A DNA stretch of 64,000 nucleotides from Pyropia yezoensis. Its lineage: Eukaryota > Rhodophyta > Bangiophyceae > Bangiales > Bangiaceae. Position 1 is the first letter of the stretch, and each line of letters opens with the position of its first letter. The position numbers and the translations under genes are program-made. The notes beneath the pieces were generated by a model. That model was not told the origin of the DNA. It searched no databases and saw nothing but the letters and a program-made list of their open reading frames with translations. Shown in pieces: positions 61,547 through 64,000 of this stretch. The stretch is taken from positions 33,704,894 through 33,768,893 of the forward strand of contig CM020618.1 in NCBI GenBank assembly GCA_009829735.1. Direction: 5' to 3'.

Positions 61547-63481
61547 CTACTGCAACGGCACGACCCCCCCTCCCTCGGCCACAACCGCGGCGGCAGCCGC
61601 CCGGTCTGCTCGCAGGGCGGTCTCGACAAACGCGGCGCACTCCCCCGCCGACGCGCCGTCGAGCATCTTGTTGACCAGCCCGTCGTACGTGGCGCCGTGA
61701 CGGGACAGCAGGGTCGTTGCCTCGGCCACTGCCCACCGCAGGCGCACGTCCTCCCGCGCCCGCCGTGCGGCAGAGGCGGCCGACGCGGAGCGGGCCTCGC
61801 CGCCGGGCGGCACCGGCGGGTCCGTGTCTGCGCCGGGCACCCCAGAGAGGCGGCGAAGGACGTCGCGGCCGCGGCCGATATTGGCCTCGATGAGCCGACC
61901 GTCAATGGCCACCTCGGCGGCCGCGCCTGCCATCAGCCACACCAGGTAGCGGTCCAAGAGGGAGAGGCTTGACAGACTCGAGGGGCCCTCGCCAGGCCCG
62001 CCAAGGCCGCCACCAATGACCCCGCCTGCCGCTTTCTCCCCCGCTGCCAGCACCGGAAAGAAGCGCACCGCCTCCACCGCGTTGGGCCGGTAGCACACCC
62101 ACGGCAGGCCCAGTGCGTAGGCAGATAGGAAAAAGGCCGCCTCCACCCGCGTCTCCCGCACAGGGTCCTCCGCGAGCAGCCGCTGAAGACCACCTAGGAC
62201 GGCTGCGCCGGCGGTGCCACCCCGCAGGTAGCGGTCGGCAGCAGCGATCCCGCCAAGAAGAAGCAAAAAGCCCGTTGCGTCGCTGGCGCTGTGGTGCATG
62301 AGCAGCGGCTCGAGCACCTCGGCGGTGAGGGCGGTGAGGGTGGTGGCGAGAAAGATTGTGCCCGCCACCAGCTCCGCCGCCCGCCCGCGGTCGGGGAGCT
62401 CAGGGAGGATCACAGCGCCGGGCGGAGGCGCGGCCGCCGCTGCCACCGCCGCGTCGGCGGCATCCGCCTCGGCGGCCGCGGCCTCGGCCGCCGACGCAGT
62501 CGCAGACGCGGCGGCGGCCTTGCCCACCCCCACCGCCGCCCTGCCCGCCACGCGCGCGACCGCGGCGGCGCCCGCACCAGCCGCCGCGGCCGCGGCGGCC
62601 GTCGCCGACGGGGCGTCTGCGTCGGCCGCCTCTGCCTTGGTAGGCTGTGACGCGCCCGACCGCCGGCCGCGCTGCCGTTCCCGCTCCGCCTTAACAGCGT
62701 CCTTGGCGGCCGCCGCCGCCGCGGCCCGCTCCCCGCGCTTCTTCTTGGCCGCCGCCGTCGCCGCCGCCCGCCTCTTTTGCTTGGCCACCTCGGCCGTTGG
62801 CGGCGGCGCGAGCACCGGCACGCCCACGGCGGGTGGCGCCGTTGCCGCGTCCCATCCCCCATACTCGACCGCATCGCGGGCCGCCGCCGCCGCCGCCAAG
62901 ACCGCATGGAGTGCGGGGAGGCCCGCCCCGCCAACGGCCGCGTCGACGAGCGCGCCGAGCGCCCGGGGGGTGACGCCCACGCCCGCCGCGCGCGCGTCGC
63001 CCGCGACGCGGAGGGCATCGGCGAGGGAGCCCGACGAGGAGAGCGCCTCAATAACTGCGTTGAGCGTCACATCAGGGGCGATGGAAGAGAGGGTGTCGGT
63101 GAGGGGAACGGGGCCACGGGGGAGGGCGTCGGCGCCGCCCGCAGGCGACGACGCGCCGGTCGACACGGACGCCGCCGTCGCCGTCGCCGCTGCCGCGCCC
63201 GCGGCGGCAGGAGGGGGGGGGGAAGGGGAGGAGGAGGAAGGGGAGGGCGCCGCGGCGGGCGCCCCGGCGGGCGGCGGAGACGGCAGCGGCGGCTGCGGGT
63301 AGGTGGCCGACGTGGACCCAGACGACGGGGCGGGCGCGTCCGACTGCATCCGCGGGCCACGGGCGGCGGGCGCCACCGCCGCGGGCCCGCCGCGGCCGGC
63401 GGTAGGGGGGCGGCCGATGCGGCCGGGCCGTGACGCCGGGCGCCACCTCACCCCCGCAGGGGCAATGGCGGAAAAGGCCAT
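61547..63481 (-). CDS. Large probable plastid protein, function unknown
   Basis: Intronless, 644 residues from ATG 63481 (MAFSAIAPAGVRWRPASRPG), whose Arg/Ser/Ala-rich, acid-poor start with Phe at position 3 is typical of red algal plastid transit peptides. Residues to about 150 are Pro/Ala/Ser linker. About 150-215 is a helical domain (TLNAVIEALSSSGSLADALRV, GVTPRALGALVDAAV) with a pentatricopeptide-like look. A Lys/Arg/Ala-rich helix follows. The C-terminal 260 residues look conserved: ELVAGTIFLATTLTALTAEV, GFLLLLGGIAAADRYL, LQRLLAEDPVRETRVEAAF, AYALGLPWVCYRPNAVEAV. Two or three hydrophobic segments suggest membrane association. I cannot name the family with confidence. Confidence 0.65.
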   Translation of the reverse strand: MAFSAIAPAGVRWRPASRPGRIGRPPTAGRGGPAAVAPAARGPRMQSDAPAPSSGSTSATYPQPPLPSPPPAGAPAAAPSPSSSSPSPPPPAAAGAAAATATAASVSTGASSPAGGADALPRGPVPLTDTLSSIAPDVTLNAVIEALSSSGSLADALRVAGDARAAGVGVTPRALGALVDAAVGGAGLPALHAVLAAAAAARDAVEYGGWDAATAPPAVGVPVLAPPPTAEVAKQKRRAAATAAAKKKRGERAAAAAAAKDAVKAERERQRGRRSGASQPTKAEAADADAPSATAAAAAAAGAGAAAVARVAGRAAVGVGKAAAASATASAAEAAAAEADAADAAVAAAAAPPPGAVILPELPDRGRAAELVAGTIFLATTLTALTAEVLEPLLMHHSASDATGFLLLLGGIAAADRYLRGGTAGAAVLGGLQRLLAEDPVRETRVEAAFFLSAYALGLPWVCYRPNAVEAVRFFPVLAAGEKAAGGVIGGGLGGPGEGPSSLSSLSLLDRYLVWLMAGAAAEVAIDGRLIEANIGRGRDVLRRLSGVPGADTDPPVPPGGEARSASAASAARRAREDVRLRWAVAEATTLLSRHGATYDGLVNKMLDGASAGECAAFVETALRADRAAAAAVVAEGGGVVPLQ

Positions 63482-64000
63482 CCCGGTAAGCGCGAGCAGC
63501 AGGGGGAGGAAGGGGGGAGGGGGGTGGGGGGAGAGGGGTGTGGCGGTGGTGGGTGTGGCGTCAAGGGAGCCGCCCACCTGCAACGCCGCCGGCCGCGTCA
63601 CTCGTGGCGTGGCAGGCGGCCCGGCAAGACGACCGACGTGTACAGGTCGGCGGCGGGAACAGATGGCCTCGTAGAAATGACCGGGGAGGAGCTGAAGGGA
63701 ACGGGGGGATATGTTACGCGGGGATGGGGGGGCGGGGAGGGGGGGAAGCGGGTGCAGTTGCGGTCGGTGGGAGCAGCGGCGGGGCGGGCGATGGGCAGGG
63801 TCGTGGGCAGGGTTAATGGGCGAGCAGGGTTGGTGGGCGGGCACCCGACCGTGGCGAAGCGCACGCGTACTGCTGGACGCGCCTGCCCGGTGAACGGCGG
63901 CCGTGGAGCCGCGGCGGCACCCCGCCTCCCGTCCCCCCAACCAGACGGCCTTCGCGCACCCCGGGCCAGGACGCCACCGCGGTTGTGAGCTTGGCGGTGG
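63482..64000. other. Upstream region of the plastid-protein gene
   Basis: G-rich on the plus strand, that is a C-rich leader for the minus-strand gene. No other gene recognised before the window end. Confidence 0.45.

Noticed and set aside
1-64000. CRISPR array, bacterial operons or phage genes
   Set aside because: No regularly spaced direct repeats with unique spacers, no ribosome-binding sites, and spliceosomal introns in several genes; the DNA is eukaryotic nuclear.

Overview
The window is nuclear DNA of a GC-rich eukaryote. Protein genes have few, short GT..AG introns (about 200-430 nt), long Ala/Gly/Pro-rich low-complexity stretches and organelle-targeting extensions. There are no bacterial operons or Shine-Dalgarno sites. 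A marine red alga of the Porphyra/Pyropia kind fits best, but this rests on composition, intron style and gene content and is inference.

Left part (1-10 kb): a graveyard of Ty3/gypsy-type (chromovirus-like) retroelements. One element keeps an intact Gag with a CCHC knuckle and a possible -1 frameshift heptamer into a broken retropepsin. A second is an internal-deletion derivative in which Gag runs directly into the integrase C-terminal half and a chromodomain-like tail, followed by a polypurine tract and an LTR. Four LTR-like copies share a perfect 8-bp hairpin (three of four) or the same 5' end, and lie in both orientations.

11-17.4 kb: a three-exon gene that joins a SWIB domain to an AAA-ATPase-like domain and a PD-(D/E)XK nuclease-like domain. 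This is the most unusual object in the window. It is followed by a decayed bacterial-type glycyl-tRNA synthetase beta subunit with two stops and two frameshifts.

17.4-26.9 kb: gene-poor spacer with short tandem repeats, a 449-bp terminal-inverted-repeat element, a tRNA-Leu(AAG) gene, a further LTR copy and several hairpins.

26.9-64 kb: gene-dense housekeeping region. It holds V-ATPase subunit F, a SAM-domain membrane protein with a likely plastid transit peptide, an Ala/Gly-rich coiled-coil protein, arginyl-tRNA synthetase, CNOT4, an NDUFAF7-type mitochondrial methyltransferase, a type I membrane protein, a probable secreted protein, a membrane-anchored alginate-lyase-family protein, an MGRN1-like RING ligase, a MYND-finger protein and a large probable plastid protein. 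They act in translation, mRNA decay, protein ubiquitination, organelle biogenesis and cell-wall or vacuole function and do not form one pathway. A recurring TGTACTGTAC-type motif and C-rich leaders in front of start codons are the main shared non-coding signals.
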